DNA from: Ruminococcus sp.
GTDB lineage: Bacteria > Bacillota > Clostridia > Oscillospirales > Ruminococcaceae
Direction of reading: 5' to 3'
DNA: 50,280 nt
Assembly: GCA_017622925.1 (NCBI GenBank)
Contig: JAGAQC010000061.1
Coordinates: 1 to 50,280, forward strand
A model generated the notes under the pieces. The model had not been told where the DNA came from. It was given only the letters and a program-made list of their open reading frames with translations, and searched no databases. Every line of letters begins with the position of its first letter. Position 1 is the stretch's first letter. Positions 7,802 through 15,812 of this stretch are shown here, piece after piece. Both the position numbers and the translations under genes were made by a program.

Positions 7802-8152
7802 ATGAATATACAGATTTTCGGCACAAAAAAGTGCTTCGATACGAAAAAAGCCGAGCGTTATTTCAAGGAACGCAATATAAAAGTCCAGTTTATAGATATG
7901 AAAGAAAAGGGCATGAGCAGGGGAGAGTTTACTTCGGTAATGCAGGCTGTCGGAGGTATCGGCTCTATGATAAACGACAAGGCTAAGGATAAGGAAACGC
8001 TTACCCTTATGAAATATCTTTCGGACAGCGACCGTGAGGAAAAGCTTTTTGAGAATCAGCAGCTTATAAAAACTCCCATTGTGCGGAACGGTAAAAAAGC
8101 GGCTGTCGGCTACTGTCCCGAGATATGGAAAAGCTGGGAATCCGAACAATAA
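7802..8152 (+). CDS. ArsC/Spx-family thioredoxin-fold protein
   Basis: The 116-residue protein has the arsenate-reductase-like fold: an IQIFGTKKCFDTKKA opening with a single active-site cysteine (Cys11), a central helical stretch and the TPIVRNGKKAAVGY strand-loop with its cis-proline region near residue 91. The lack of a second cysteine two residues on matches YffB/ArsC-like reductases of unknown substrate better than Spx, which usually carries CxxC. It is translationally close to the preceding methyltransferase. Whether it reduces arsenate is not shown; no arsB or arsR is nearby. Confidence 0.8.
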   Translation: MNIQIFGTKKCFDTKKAERYFKERNIKVQFIDMKEKGMSRGEFTSVMQAVGGIGSMINDKAKDKETLTLMKYLSDSDREEKLFENQQLIKTPIVRNGKKAAVGYCPEIWKSWESEQ

Positions 8153-8209
8153 ATCAAAAATAAGAAGATAAAAATATTTTCTTGCATTTTTGTAGCTAAT
8201 ATGTTATAA

Positions 8210-8303
8210 GCAGCGTGTCGCTGCACCCTGTGTCGCGTTAAAAAAATATTTATCGAAATTTATTTCCACGCCTGTTGCAATGTTCGGGAAAATATGATAT
8301 AAT
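8210..8303 (+). promoter_or_regulatory. Hairpin-promoter repeat (family F), copy 2: promoter of the SPFH gene
   Basis: The GCAGCGTGTCGCTGCACCC hairpin block is at 8210-8228. A TTTATTTCCACGCCTG block follows, then -35 TTGCAA at 8275-8280, 17 bp, and -10 TATAAT at 8298-8303. The leader to the start at 8375 contains two small hairpins (CCGA/TCGG near 8311, and AATAAG/CTTATT near 8340). Confidence 0.8.
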
Positions 8304-8374
8304 TAAATGTACCGAGAAATTTCGGCAATGATATAGGTAATAAGTATAGGCTTATTATCGAAAGGAGTTATAAT

Positions 8375-9739
8375 ATGGGTCTTATAAAGGCAGTTCTTAC
8401 GGGAACAGGTTCGGCGTTTGCAGACCAGTGGAAGGAATTTTTCTGCTGCGACGCAATTCCGACTTCAACGCTCGTTGTCAAAGGTTATAAAAGGACGGGT
8501 AAAAAGTCCTCAAATACAAAGGGCAGCGACAATATTATTACAAACGGCAGCGTTATAGTTGTTAATGAAGGTCAGTGCATGATAATCGTCGATCAGGGAC
8601 AGGTCGTTGAAATATGCGCAGTTCCCGGCGAATACACTTACGATATGTCCACAGAGCCGAGTATTTTTGCAGGAAGTCTCGGCAGCGGAATCAAGGACAC
8701 CTTCAAAACTATCGGTAAGCGTATTTCATTCGGCGGTGATACGGGTCACGATCAGCGTATCTATTACTTTAACATAAAGGAAATAACCGATAATAAATTC
8801 GGAACTTCTCAGCCTGTTCCGTTCCGTGTGAGCTATGCCGATCTGGGCAGAAGCTTTACCGTGGGACTTCGCTGCAACGGTATTTATTCCTATAAGATCG
8901 CAGACCCTATGAAGTTTTATACAAACGTCTGCGGAAACGTTACGACGGTTTACAGCCGCGAGCAGCTTGACAACACGCTTTACAGCGAGTTTATGAATCA
9001 GCTTCAGCCTGCATTCGCCAAGCTCTCGTCGCTTGTGACATACGATCAGCTCCCGAACAATACGGTAGCTATCACAAACGCAATGAAAGAAGTCCTGAAA
9101 AAGGAATGGCTGGAGGACAGGGGCATCGAGATATGCAAGGTAGCTATCCGTTCCGTTTCCATTCCCAAGGAGGACGAGGACAGGATAAAGAAGTACGAAG
9201 ATCTCGCATGGAACAGAGATCCCCTCAACGCTGCCGCAAAAATGGTCGAAGCTCAGAACGAGGCTATGGTCAAGGCTGCGGACAACAAGGGCGGCGCGGC
9301 TATGGGCTTTTTCGGTATGAATATGGCTCAGCAGGCAGGCGGACTTAATACTCAGAATCTGTACTCTATGGGAGCGAAACAGTCTCAGGACGGCGGCTGG
9401 AAATGCTCCTGCGGAACTTCAAACACAGGAAAGTTCTGCGCAAACTGCGGCAAATCAAAGCCCGAAGACGGCGGCTGGAAGTGTTCGTGCGGTCAGATGA
9501 ATACTTCAAAGTTCTGTTCAAACTGCGGTAAGCCAAAGCCTGCGGAAAACGGCTGGACTTGTTCATGCGGCGCGGTAAATAAGGGAAAATTCTGTGCCGA
9601 ATGCGGCAAACCGAAGCCTGCCGGAGCGCCGCTTTACAAGTGCGACAAGTGCGGCTGGGAGCCTGCCGACCCTTATGATCCTCCGAAATTCTGCGCAGAA
9701 TGCGGAGACCCGTTCGGTGACGAGGATATAGTAAAATAA
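8375..9739 (+). CDS. SPFH/band-7 domain protein with four C-terminal zinc ribbons (YdjI-like)
   Basis: The 454-residue protein begins with an SPFH-like region (about 1-310) similar to the YdjI/virion core-like group, which lacks a true membrane anchor and may associate with membranes or form assemblies. A glycine/methionine-rich linker (about 305-340) joins it to four zinc ribbons in tandem (about 342-446). Three have the form WxCSCG...FC(A/S)xCGKxKP, and the last is YKCDKCGWEP...FCAECGDPFG. The cytosolic role is unknown; relatives have been linked to envelope stress. It starts at 8375 with AAAGGAG seven bases upstream, has its own promoter, and is followed after 24 bp by glmS, with no terminator between. 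Confidence 0.88.
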   Translation: MGLIKAVLTGTGSAFADQWKEFFCCDAIPTSTLVVKGYKRTGKKSSNTKGSDNIITNGSVIVVNEGQCMIIVDQGQVVEICAVPGEYTYDMSTEPSIFAGSLGSGIKDTFKTIGKRISFGGDTGHDQRIYYFNIKEITDNKFGTSQPVPFRVSYADLGRSFTVGLRCNGIYSYKIADPMKFYTNVCGNVTTVYSREQLDNTLYSEFMNQLQPAFAKLSSLVTYDQLPNNTVAITNAMKEVLKKEWLEDRGIEICKVAIRSVSIPKEDEDRIKKYEDLAWNRDPLNAAAKMVEAQNEAMVKAADNKGGAAMGFFGMNMAQQAGGLNTQNLYSMGAKQSQDGGWKCSCGTSNTGKFCANCGKSKPEDGGWKCSCGQMNTSKFCSNCGKPKPAENGWTCSCGAVNKGKFCAECGKPKPAGAPLYKCDKCGWEPADPYDPPKFCAECGDPFGDEDIVK

Positions 9740-9763
9740 TTAAAATAAATTTCGGAGGTTCTT

Positions 9764-11602
9764 ATGTGCGGAATAGTTGGATTTACGGGAGATCATCAGG
9801 CTGCTCCCATTCTGCTTGACGGTCTGTCAAAGCTTGAATACAGAGGATATGATTCGGCAGGAATTGCCGTTCGCAACGGTTCTGAGCCTGTGACAGTCAT
9901 CAAGGCTAAGGGCAAGCTTGAAGTTCTTAAAAAAATGACAAACGACGGCGAGGCTGTCAAAGGAAGCTGCGGTATCGGACATACCCGTTGGGCAACTCAC
10001 GGCGAGCCGTCTACCCTTAACGCTCACCCCCACGCAAGCGACGATGAAAACGTTGTTGCCGTTCATAACGGCATTATCGAGAATTATCAGGAGCTTAGAG
10101 AAAAGCTGATGAAAAGCGGCTACAGCTTTAATTCTCAAACCGATACAGAGGTCGCTGTAAAGCTGATAGACTATTACTATAAAAAGTACGGTCAGGGTCC
10201 TGTGGATTCGATCGCCCGTGCAATGATACGTATCAGAGGTTCTTACGCTCTCTGCGTTATGTTCGGCGATCACCCAGGCGAGATATACACTGCCCGTAAG
10301 GACAGTCCTATGATAATAGGCATAACGGGCGGCGAGACTTATGTAGCGTCGGACGTACCTGCTGTTCTGAAATATACCAGAAGCGTTTATTACATCGGCA
10401 ACATGGAGATCGCAAAGCTCGAAAAAGGAAACGCGACTTTTTACAATATTGACCGTGAGGAAATAGAAAAAGAGCTTGTTGAGATAAAGTGGGACGCCGA
10501 GGCTGCCGAAAAAGGCGGATATGAGCATTTCATGCTCAAAGAGATACACGAGCAGCCCAAGGTCATCAAGGATACTATAAATTCCGTTGTCAAGGACGGC
10601 AGGATAGATTTTGGCGAACACGGTCTTACCGACGAGGAAATGAAAGAAATTCAGCAGATATATATAGTGGCGTGCGGTTCGGCTTATCATGTCGGAATGG
10701 CGGTGCAGTACGTTATCGAGGAATTTACTTCAATTGCGGTTCGTGTTGAGCTTGCTTCGGAGTTCCGCTACAGAAAAATGAAGCTTGCCAAAAACAGCCT
10801 TGTAATTATCGTAAGTCAGTCGGGAGAAACGGCGGATAGTCTTGCCGCGCTCCGTATGGCAAAGGATATGGGCGTAAAGACGTTCGGTATCGTGAACGTT
10901 GTAGGCTCGTCCATCGCCCGTGAAGCGGACAGCGTGTTCTATACGCTTGCAGGTCCTGAAATTTCCGTTGCGACTACCAAAGCGTACAGCACTCAGCTTA
11001 TTGCCGGTTATCTTCTTGCAATGCAGTTTGCTCTTGCAAGGGGCGAAATGGAGCAGGAGACTTATGACGAGCTGCTTGCCGAGATGAATACGCTCCCAGA
11101 AAAAATAGAGAAGATTTTGGAGGATAAGGAGCGTATCCAGTGGTATGCAAACAAGCTTGCAGGCTGCAAGGACGCATTCTTTATCGGCAGAGGAATAGAC
11201 TATGCTATCGGACTTGAGGGCAGTCTTAAAATGAAAGAGATAAGCTATATTCACTCCGAGGCATATGCGGCAGGCGAGTTGAAACACGGTCCTATCAGTC
11301 TTATCGAGGACAAAATGCCCGTTATCGGAATCCTTACTCAGCCCGACCTTTACGAAAAGACAGTCAGCAATATGGTCGAGGTAAAGAGCAGGGGAGCATC
11401 GCTCATGGGACTTACCGAGTATGGCAATTACGGCATGGAGGATCTTGCGGACTTCACTGTGTACATTCCTAAGACAGACCCCCATTTTGCAGGAAGTCTT
11501 TCGGTAATTCCGCTTCAGCTTCTTGGTTACTATGTTTCTGTGGCTAAGGGATATGATGTCGATAAGCCGAGAAATCTTGCTAAAAGCGTTACCGTAGAAT
11601 AA
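9764..11602 (+). CDS. glmS: Glutamine-fructose-6-phosphate aminotransferase (isomerizing)
   Basis: This 612-residue enzyme makes glucosamine-6-phosphate from fructose-6-phosphate and glutamine, the first step towards UDP-GlcNAc for peptidoglycan. The N-terminus MCGIVGFTG supplies the glutaminase nucleophile Cys2 once Met is removed; HTRWATHG and the HNGIIENYQ motif complete the amidotransferase domain (1-230). Two SIS isomerase domains follow (about 290-430 and 460-600), and the protein ends with the family signature PRNLAKSVTVE. GGAGG precedes the start. The 24-bp gap from the SPFH gene leaves no room for a glmS ribozyme, so control probably comes from the upstream promoter. A strong terminator follows. 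Confidence 0.98.
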   Translation: MCGIVGFTGDHQAAPILLDGLSKLEYRGYDSAGIAVRNGSEPVTVIKAKGKLEVLKKMTNDGEAVKGSCGIGHTRWATHGEPSTLNAHPHASDDENVVAVHNGIIENYQELREKLMKSGYSFNSQTDTEVAVKLIDYYYKKYGQGPVDSIARAMIRIRGSYALCVMFGDHPGEIYTARKDSPMIIGITGGETYVASDVPAVLKYTRSVYYIGNMEIAKLEKGNATFYNIDREEIEKELVEIKWDAEAAEKGGYEHFMLKEIHEQPKVIKDTINSVVKDGRIDFGEHGLTDEEMKEIQQIYIVACGSAYHVGMAVQYVIEEFTSIAVRVELASEFRYRKMKLAKNSLVIIVSQSGETADSLAALRMAKDMGVKTFGIVNVVGSSIAREADSVFYTLAGPEISVATTKAYSTQLIAGYLLAMQFALARGEMEQETYDELLAEMNTLPEKIEKILEDKERIQWYANKLAGCKDAFFIGRGIDYAIGLEGSLKMKEISYIHSEAYAAGELKHGPISLIEDKMPVIGILTQPDLYEKTVSNMVEVKSRGASLMGLTEYGNYGMEDLADFTVYIPKTDPHFAGSLSVIPLQLLGYYVSVAKGYDVDKPRNLAKSVTVE

Positions 11603-11616
11603 AGCTGTTTATTATA

Positions 11617-11648
11617 AAACGCCCTCATTTGCAGGGCGTTTGCTTTTT
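11617..11648 (+). terminator. Terminator of glmS
   Basis: The stem is AAACGCCCT (11617-11625) with AGGGCGTTT (11633-11641), followed by GCTTTTTT. A repeat element begins immediately after its T-run. Confidence 0.92.
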
Positions 11649-11655
11649 TCGGAAC

Positions 11656-11937
11656 TACTATCCACAACTTAGTTGGATATTGTTTCTCGTATCTTTTGCC
11701 AAAAGGTAAATTCTTGAACCATATATCGTAAATTCTCCTGCATAAAGCCCAAAAATATATGGATTCGGATTTATATGGCAGGCTTTATGCAGGAAAATTT
11801 ACGACAACAGAGATTCCAAAGGGGTCACCCCTTTGGCAGGGGTGCGGGGTGACTCCCTACAGTGTAGGGAGATGTCACGAAGTGACAGAGGGTACGGGGC
11901 GGTTAGCCAGCGTCCCCCACTAAAGTTGTAGACAGTG
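11656..11937 (+). mobile_element. Dispersed structured repeat R1, copy 2 (282 bp, flanked by 10-bp direct repeats)
   Basis: Direct repeats TTTTCGGAAC lie at 11646-11655 and 11938-11947. The element between is 282 bp. The outer arms share ACAACTT/AAGTTGT (11657-11676 with about 11917-11936). The inner inverted repeat is 11727-11749 with 11781-11803 (22 of 23 pairs). The conserved GACAACAGAGATTCC tail follows, then the CCAAAGGGG/CCCCTTTGG hairpin, a CTCCCTACA/TGTAGGGAG hairpin, a TGTCAC/GTGACA hairpin, and GGGTACGGGGCGG. It encodes no protein. It fills most of the gene-free stretch 11603-12015. Confidence 0.85.
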
Positions 11938-12015
11938 TTTTCGGAACAAAAAAAGTCCCGTCAAATTTGCGGTAAATTGCAGATTTGACGGGATATTTTT
12001 ATAATAAAAATGCTT

Positions 12016-13260
12016 TTATTTAAATACCAAAATCAATACCTGAGAAACTATAACTACAGATATAAGAGCGACAGGGTAAGTCGCAGCGTAAGCGGAAGCA
12101 ACGTCCTCAGTGCCTGCCGTACTGATAAGCGTACCCAATGCAGGAGTGGAGGTCATACCGCCCGTGATAGAGCCGAGATTGTTCAGCAGACTAAGTTTAA
12201 GCACGTACTTAGCAAAGAGGAAACCTAATATCATAGGTACGACAGTCATTATCATGCCGTAGAGGAAGTATACAGGCTCGAAATATTCGGCAAATCTTGC
12301 TCCGCCGGATACTCCTGCGCCAATGAGGAACATAACAAGTCCGAACTCACGGAACACCTTTAGCGTGGAATCCTTCGGCATAATGCTGATTTTTCCGATA
12401 TGACCGATGTGACCGAAAATAAGCGCAACAAGCAGACAGCCGCCCGTAGTTGAAAGTGAAAAATTACCTATTTTGAATGCGCCGACGATTATTCCGATAA
12501 GAGCCGCCGCACCGAAAGGCATGATACCGAAGCCGTCCATTTCAAGCAGTTTGCCTTTAACGGTCTTTTTATCGCTTTTGGAATCAATATTTGCAAGGAG
12601 CTGACGTTCCTCCGCCATATTAGCTTTGAGCATTTTCGGGATTATCTGAACGAAGAACACAACGCCCAGAACTCCGAAGATATAGGCTATTCCGTAGCCT
12701 ACCGAAACAGCGTCAACATAATCCTTTGCCGCTTCTTTTGCTGCCGAGAATCCCGGAGTACTTGTGAGCGCGCCCGAAAGTATACCCGTAAGGAGCGCAG
12801 TAAATTCGCCGCTTTCAAGGTCTGTGAAATTGCGTCCCACAAGAATGCAGCCTGCGCAGGCAAGTCCGCCGCTTAAAATAATGATAACCGCGAGTACAAC
12901 ATATGATTTGAAATTCTTTTTAAAATTGCCGAAGAAGTTCGGACCTGCTATGAACCCTACTGCCGTGACGAACAGGATAAGTCCGATATTATCAATAATT
13001 TTCAGCGCGGACGACACGAACGTTTCCGTATTGACGACGCTGCCTGCTTCGTCCTTCCATTCGACGAAAAGCTGCGCCGACAGATCGTCGTAAAAAAGGC
13101 AGCCGTAAAGCAGCGCAACAAGGAATACTCCTGCTGTGCCGAGGGATATGCCCTTTATTTCGATTCTTCCTAAAATATAACCTAACGAAATTATTCCCAT
13201 GACCGAGAATAAAAGAAAGGAAACGGCTTTGACAGAAAGAATACCGCCAAATAGTTCCAT
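12016..13260 (-). CDS. AspT/YidE-YbjL duplication-type transporter, putative dicarboxylate exporter
   Basis: The 414-residue membrane protein has two homologous halves of about five helices each, joined by a charged cytoplasmic loop (about 215-250). Each half carries a re-entrant motif: LTSTPGFSAA in the first and GGMTSTPALGTL in the second, as in the aspartate-alanine exchanger family. Family members exchange or export amino- and dicarboxylates. It sits last in the redox locus, after the fumarate-reductase-like flavoprotein, so succinate or fumarate/aspartate transport is a reasonable inference; the substrate is not shown by sequence. The ATG at 13260 is preferred because AAAGAG lies eight bases upstream; a GTG three codons earlier is possible. 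Confidence 0.8.
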   Translation of the reverse strand: MELFGGILSVKAVSFLLFSVMGIISLGYILGRIEIKGISLGTAGVFLVALLYGCLFYDDLSAQLFVEWKDEAGSVVNTETFVSSALKIIDNIGLILFVTAVGFIAGPNFFGNFKKNFKSYVVLAVIIILSGGLACAGCILVGRNFTDLESGEFTALLTGILSGALTSTPGFSAAKEAAKDYVDAVSVGYGIAYIFGVLGVVFFVQIIPKMLKANMAEERQLLANIDSKSDKKTVKGKLLEMDGFGIMPFGAAALIGIIVGAFKIGNFSLSTTGGCLLVALIFGHIGHIGKISIMPKDSTLKVFREFGLVMFLIGAGVSGGARFAEYFEPVYFLYGMIMTVVPMILGFLFAKYVLKLSLLNNLGSITGGMTSTPALGTLISTAGTEDVASAYAATYPVALISVVIVSQVLILVFK

Positions 13261-13291
13261 TTTTATCACTCTTTCTTAATTACAAATTGCA

Positions 13292-13474
13292 GGGACGTCA
13301 AAGATACTCACCGCTATTGCAAAATATCCAGTAATGCCGACATAAAATCCGTCTGTCTGCGTCATCTTCCTCACCATACAGCAAGTATGCTTTCGTCATC
13401 TTCCTTGACATACGAATTTTCTGTTCAGCATTCTTTGTATATTTTGCAATAGCGGCGAGTATAAAAGGCGTCCC
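13292..13474. repeat. Long imperfect palindrome (family P), copy A
   Basis: The arms run from GGGACG at 13292 and to CGTCCC at 13474. The best-paired part is 13304-13327 with 13439-13462, 24 bp with one mismatch. The middle contains GTCATCTTCC twice in direct orientation, on either side of an apex with CATAC/GTATG (on the minus strand GCATACTTGCTGTATGG). The same apex occurs in copy B at 49604-49766. The element lies between the flavoprotein gene and the transporter gene, and separates the transporter from the rest of the operon. Confidence 0.75.
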
Positions 13475-13495
13475 TTGAAAATATTTTAAAAATTA

Positions 13496-15094
13496 TTACT
13501 TTCTTGCGTAATGGGGCAGCAGCATGGGTGATACAGTATCTCCTGCAACTCCTGCTTCTGCAAGCTCATTGTTGAATTTTTCGATATGCGCAAGGGTGAG
13601 CTTTTCGGGAACAGGCATATCCTTAGCCTTTGCAGCCGCATTCTTGCCTGCATCTCTGCCGAATACGATAACGTCAAGGAGCGAATTGCCCATAAGACGG
13701 TTTCTGCCGTGAATACCGCCTGCGACCTCGCCTGCCGCATACAGATTTTCAACGTCTGTAGAGCAGTCTACCGAGATATTAAGTCCGCCGTTCTGATAGT
13801 GAAGCGTAGGATAAACAAGTATCGGCTCTTTGCGTATGTCAATGCCGTACTTGCCGAACATACGCATCATGGCAGGTATTCTTTTCTCGATAGTACCCTC
13901 GCCGTGCTTATATTCGATCATAGGCGTGTCGAGCCATACAGCCTTTCCGAGAGGAGTTTCAACGCCCTTGCCGCGTTCCGAGCATTCACGTATAATTGAA
14001 GCCGCAGTTACGTCGCGAGTTTCAAGCGGATGCATGAATACTTCGCCGTCAATATTCACAAGCTTAGCTCCGAGTGAGCGGACTTTCTCCGTAACAAGCG
14101 CGCCGAAGATCTGTTCGGGATATCCTGTGCCTGTGGGGTGATACTGGAGAGTATCGGCATAGAGCAGACCTGCGCCGACACGGTAGCCGAGGATAAGTCC
14201 GTCCGCAGTTGCTCCGTAGTGATTTGATGTCGGGAATCCCTGATAGTGCAGACGTCCTGCGCCGCCCGTAGCGATAATAACGGTCTTTGCACGGGCAACG
14301 AGCAGTTCTTTAGTTTCCATGTTCATGAGGACTGCGCCTGCCGCTTTGCCGTTCTCATCAAGAATTATCTCGATAGCAGCCGTGAAGTCGATAACGGGTA
14401 TGCCCCTGTTAAGTACCTCGTCCCTGAGTGTACGCATGATCTCCGCGCCTGAATAATCCTTTGCGGCGTGCATTCTCTTTCTTGAAGTACCGCCGCCGTG
14501 GGTAGTCACCATTGTGCCGTCGGGTTCTTTATCAAACTCAACGCCCAGCTTATTGAGCCAAAGAATAGCTTCGGGAGCTTTTGTAACAAGGTTCTTTACA
14601 AGCTCTGGTTTAGCGGCAAAGTGACCGCCTCCGAAAGCGTCTATGTAATGGATAGCAGGGGAATCGTTCGGCTTGTCGGCAGCCTGTATACCGCCCTCAG
14701 CCATCATTGTATTTGCATCGCCGATACGAAGCTTGGTAACTATCATAGCCTTTACGCCTGCTTCGTCAGCTTCAATGGCAGCGGAAGCGCCTGCTCCGCC
14801 GCCGCCGATTATCAGAACGTCCGTTTCATAGTCGGGAGCGGAAAGATCGACGTCATCGGCGGATATCCTGCTCTTGCCCTGCAAAAGCTCCGCAAGCTGC
14901 GATGGAACTTTTTCGCCTTTGTTTACGCCTGCGGAAAGCACGGTAAACTCGTCTTGCTTATAATCGGGGTGAAAAGCGGCAAGGAGCGTGTCCTTTTCCT
15001 CCGCAGTCATTCTTCTCGGCTCTAAATCGGCGTTTGCGGCTCTTTTTTCCGCGACCTTTTTTGCCAGCTCATTAAGCTTTTCGATTTTATACAT
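13496..15094 (-). CDS. Soluble FAD-dependent fumarate reductase/succinate dehydrogenase-like flavoprotein
   Basis: The 532-residue protein has an extra N-terminal region (1-90), then an FAD dinucleotide fold (GGGGAGA at 97-103) and the capping domain of the fumarate reductase/aspartate oxidase superfamily. Conserved catalytic features are QYHPTG (317-322), HYQNGG (432-437) and the HGRNRLMGNSLLD motif (462-474). Asn128 sits where membrane enzymes have the histidine that covalently binds FAD (…DANTMMAEGG), so FAD is probably non-covalent. The usual RGEGG segment reads VRSLGA (338-343), which may alter the active site. Its Fe-S partner is directly upstream (13-bp gap). Fumarate to succinate is the likely reaction; aspartate oxidation is less likely, since no nadA or nadC is present. 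It most resembles the thiol:fumarate-reductase A concept. AAGGAGG supports the start. Confidence 0.85.
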   Translation of the reverse strand: MYKIEKLNELAKKVAEKRAANADLEPRRMTAEEKDTLLAAFHPDYKQDEFTVLSAGVNKGEKVPSQLAELLQGKSRISADDVDLSAPDYETDVLIIGGGGAGASAAIEADEAGVKAMIVTKLRIGDANTMMAEGGIQAADKPNDSPAIHYIDAFGGGHFAAKPELVKNLVTKAPEAILWLNKLGVEFDKEPDGTMVTTHGGGTSRKRMHAAKDYSGAEIMRTLRDEVLNRGIPVIDFTAAIEIILDENGKAAGAVLMNMETKELLVARAKTVIIATGGAGRLHYQGFPTSNHYGATADGLILGYRVGAGLLYADTLQYHPTGTGYPEQIFGALVTEKVRSLGAKLVNIDGEVFMHPLETRDVTAASIIRECSERGKGVETPLGKAVWLDTPMIEYKHGEGTIEKRIPAMMRMFGKYGIDIRKEPILVYPTLHYQNGGLNISVDCSTDVENLYAAGEVAGGIHGRNRLMGNSLLDVIVFGRDAGKNAAAKAKDMPVPEKLTLAHIEKFNNELAEAGVAGDTVSPMLLPHYARK

Positions 15095-15107
15095 TGCCTG
15101 CTCCTCC

Positions 15108-15782
15108 TTACTTCTCGATCTCTCGTGTATTGTAAAGCTCCTTGATCTCGTCAATGGGCTTCTGCATCAGGCTTTCGATAAGCTCCTCGAAAGTACCGTC
15201 GTTGATCTCCTTTACACGATCTTTGAGGTGACCGCATTCGGGGGCAAGGTATTTTCCGTTAAGACGGCGCGCAAGCATAGCTACCTGTGGGTGTGAAATA
15301 CCTGCGGGGCAGCGTGACGAGCATACGCCGCACATTACGCAGTCAAAGCTCTCCTCGGCGCATTTTTCGTATTCGCCTCTCTGAGCGTATGCGATGTACT
15401 GCATAACGTTAAGTTCCTGAGTACACGCCTTAGTACAGGCGTTGCAGCCGATACAAGCGTATATTTCGGGATAAAGCTGCATCATTATCTGTTCGGTGGG
15501 CTTTATGTTTTCGATGTTGTAGACCTGCTTGACAAGCGGAAAGAAAGGAAGCGTGGCAACGTACATTCCCTCCTGAACCTCGGTCTGACATGCAAGACAA
15601 GCGTTAAGCTGCTGCTGTCCTTTGATTCGGTATATAGTGGCACATGCGCCGCAGAAACCGTTACGGCAGCCGCAGCCGCGTACAAGCTCATAACCTGCAT
15701 ATTCCATAGCCGTCATGATAGTCAGTCCTGCCGGAACGCTGTATTTTTTGCCGAACAGGTAGACATTAACCATATTATCCAT
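15108..15782 (-). CDS. Fumarate-reductase-type iron-sulfur subunit (FrdB/TfrB-like, without HdrB domain)
   Basis: The 224-residue protein should carry electrons between the Hdr/Flx proteins and the flavoprotein. A plant-type [2Fe-2S] domain occupies about 1-75, with CRNGFCGAC and a later ACLAC. A dicluster domain follows (about 105-165), with CIGCNACTKAC and CVMCGVCSSRCP. The second cluster motif has four cysteines, so two [4Fe-4S] clusters are expected instead of the [3Fe-4S] found in canonical SdhB. Unlike archaeal TfrB it has no C-terminal CCG domain; a separate hdrB lies earlier in the operon. AAAGGAG seven bases upstream fixes the start. Confidence 0.87.
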   Translation of the reverse strand: MDNMVNVYLFGKKYSVPAGLTIMTAMEYAGYELVRGCGCRNGFCGACATIYRIKGQQQLNACLACQTEVQEGMYVATLPFFPLVKQVYNIENIKPTEQIMMQLYPEIYACIGCNACTKACTQELNVMQYIAYAQRGEYEKCAEESFDCVMCGVCSSRCPAGISHPQVAMLARRLNGKYLAPECGHLKDRVKEINDGTFEELIESLMQKPIDEIKELYNTREIEK

Positions 15783-15812
15783 GCTTAAACTCCTTTTTAA
15801 AAGTTGTACTGA

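Noticed and set aside
9740-9763. glmS ribozyme/riboswitch before glmS
   Set aside because: Only 24 bp separate glmS from the preceding gene, far too short, and no ribozyme core is visible upstream.
9827-10690. Long minus-strand frames opposite glmS
   Set aside because: Antisense shadows of a full-length conserved enzyme.
13496-15094. L-aspartate oxidase NadB
   Set aside because: Superfamily motifs are shared, but there is no nadA or nadC, and the Fe-S subunit and Hdr-Flx context point to fumarate reduction.
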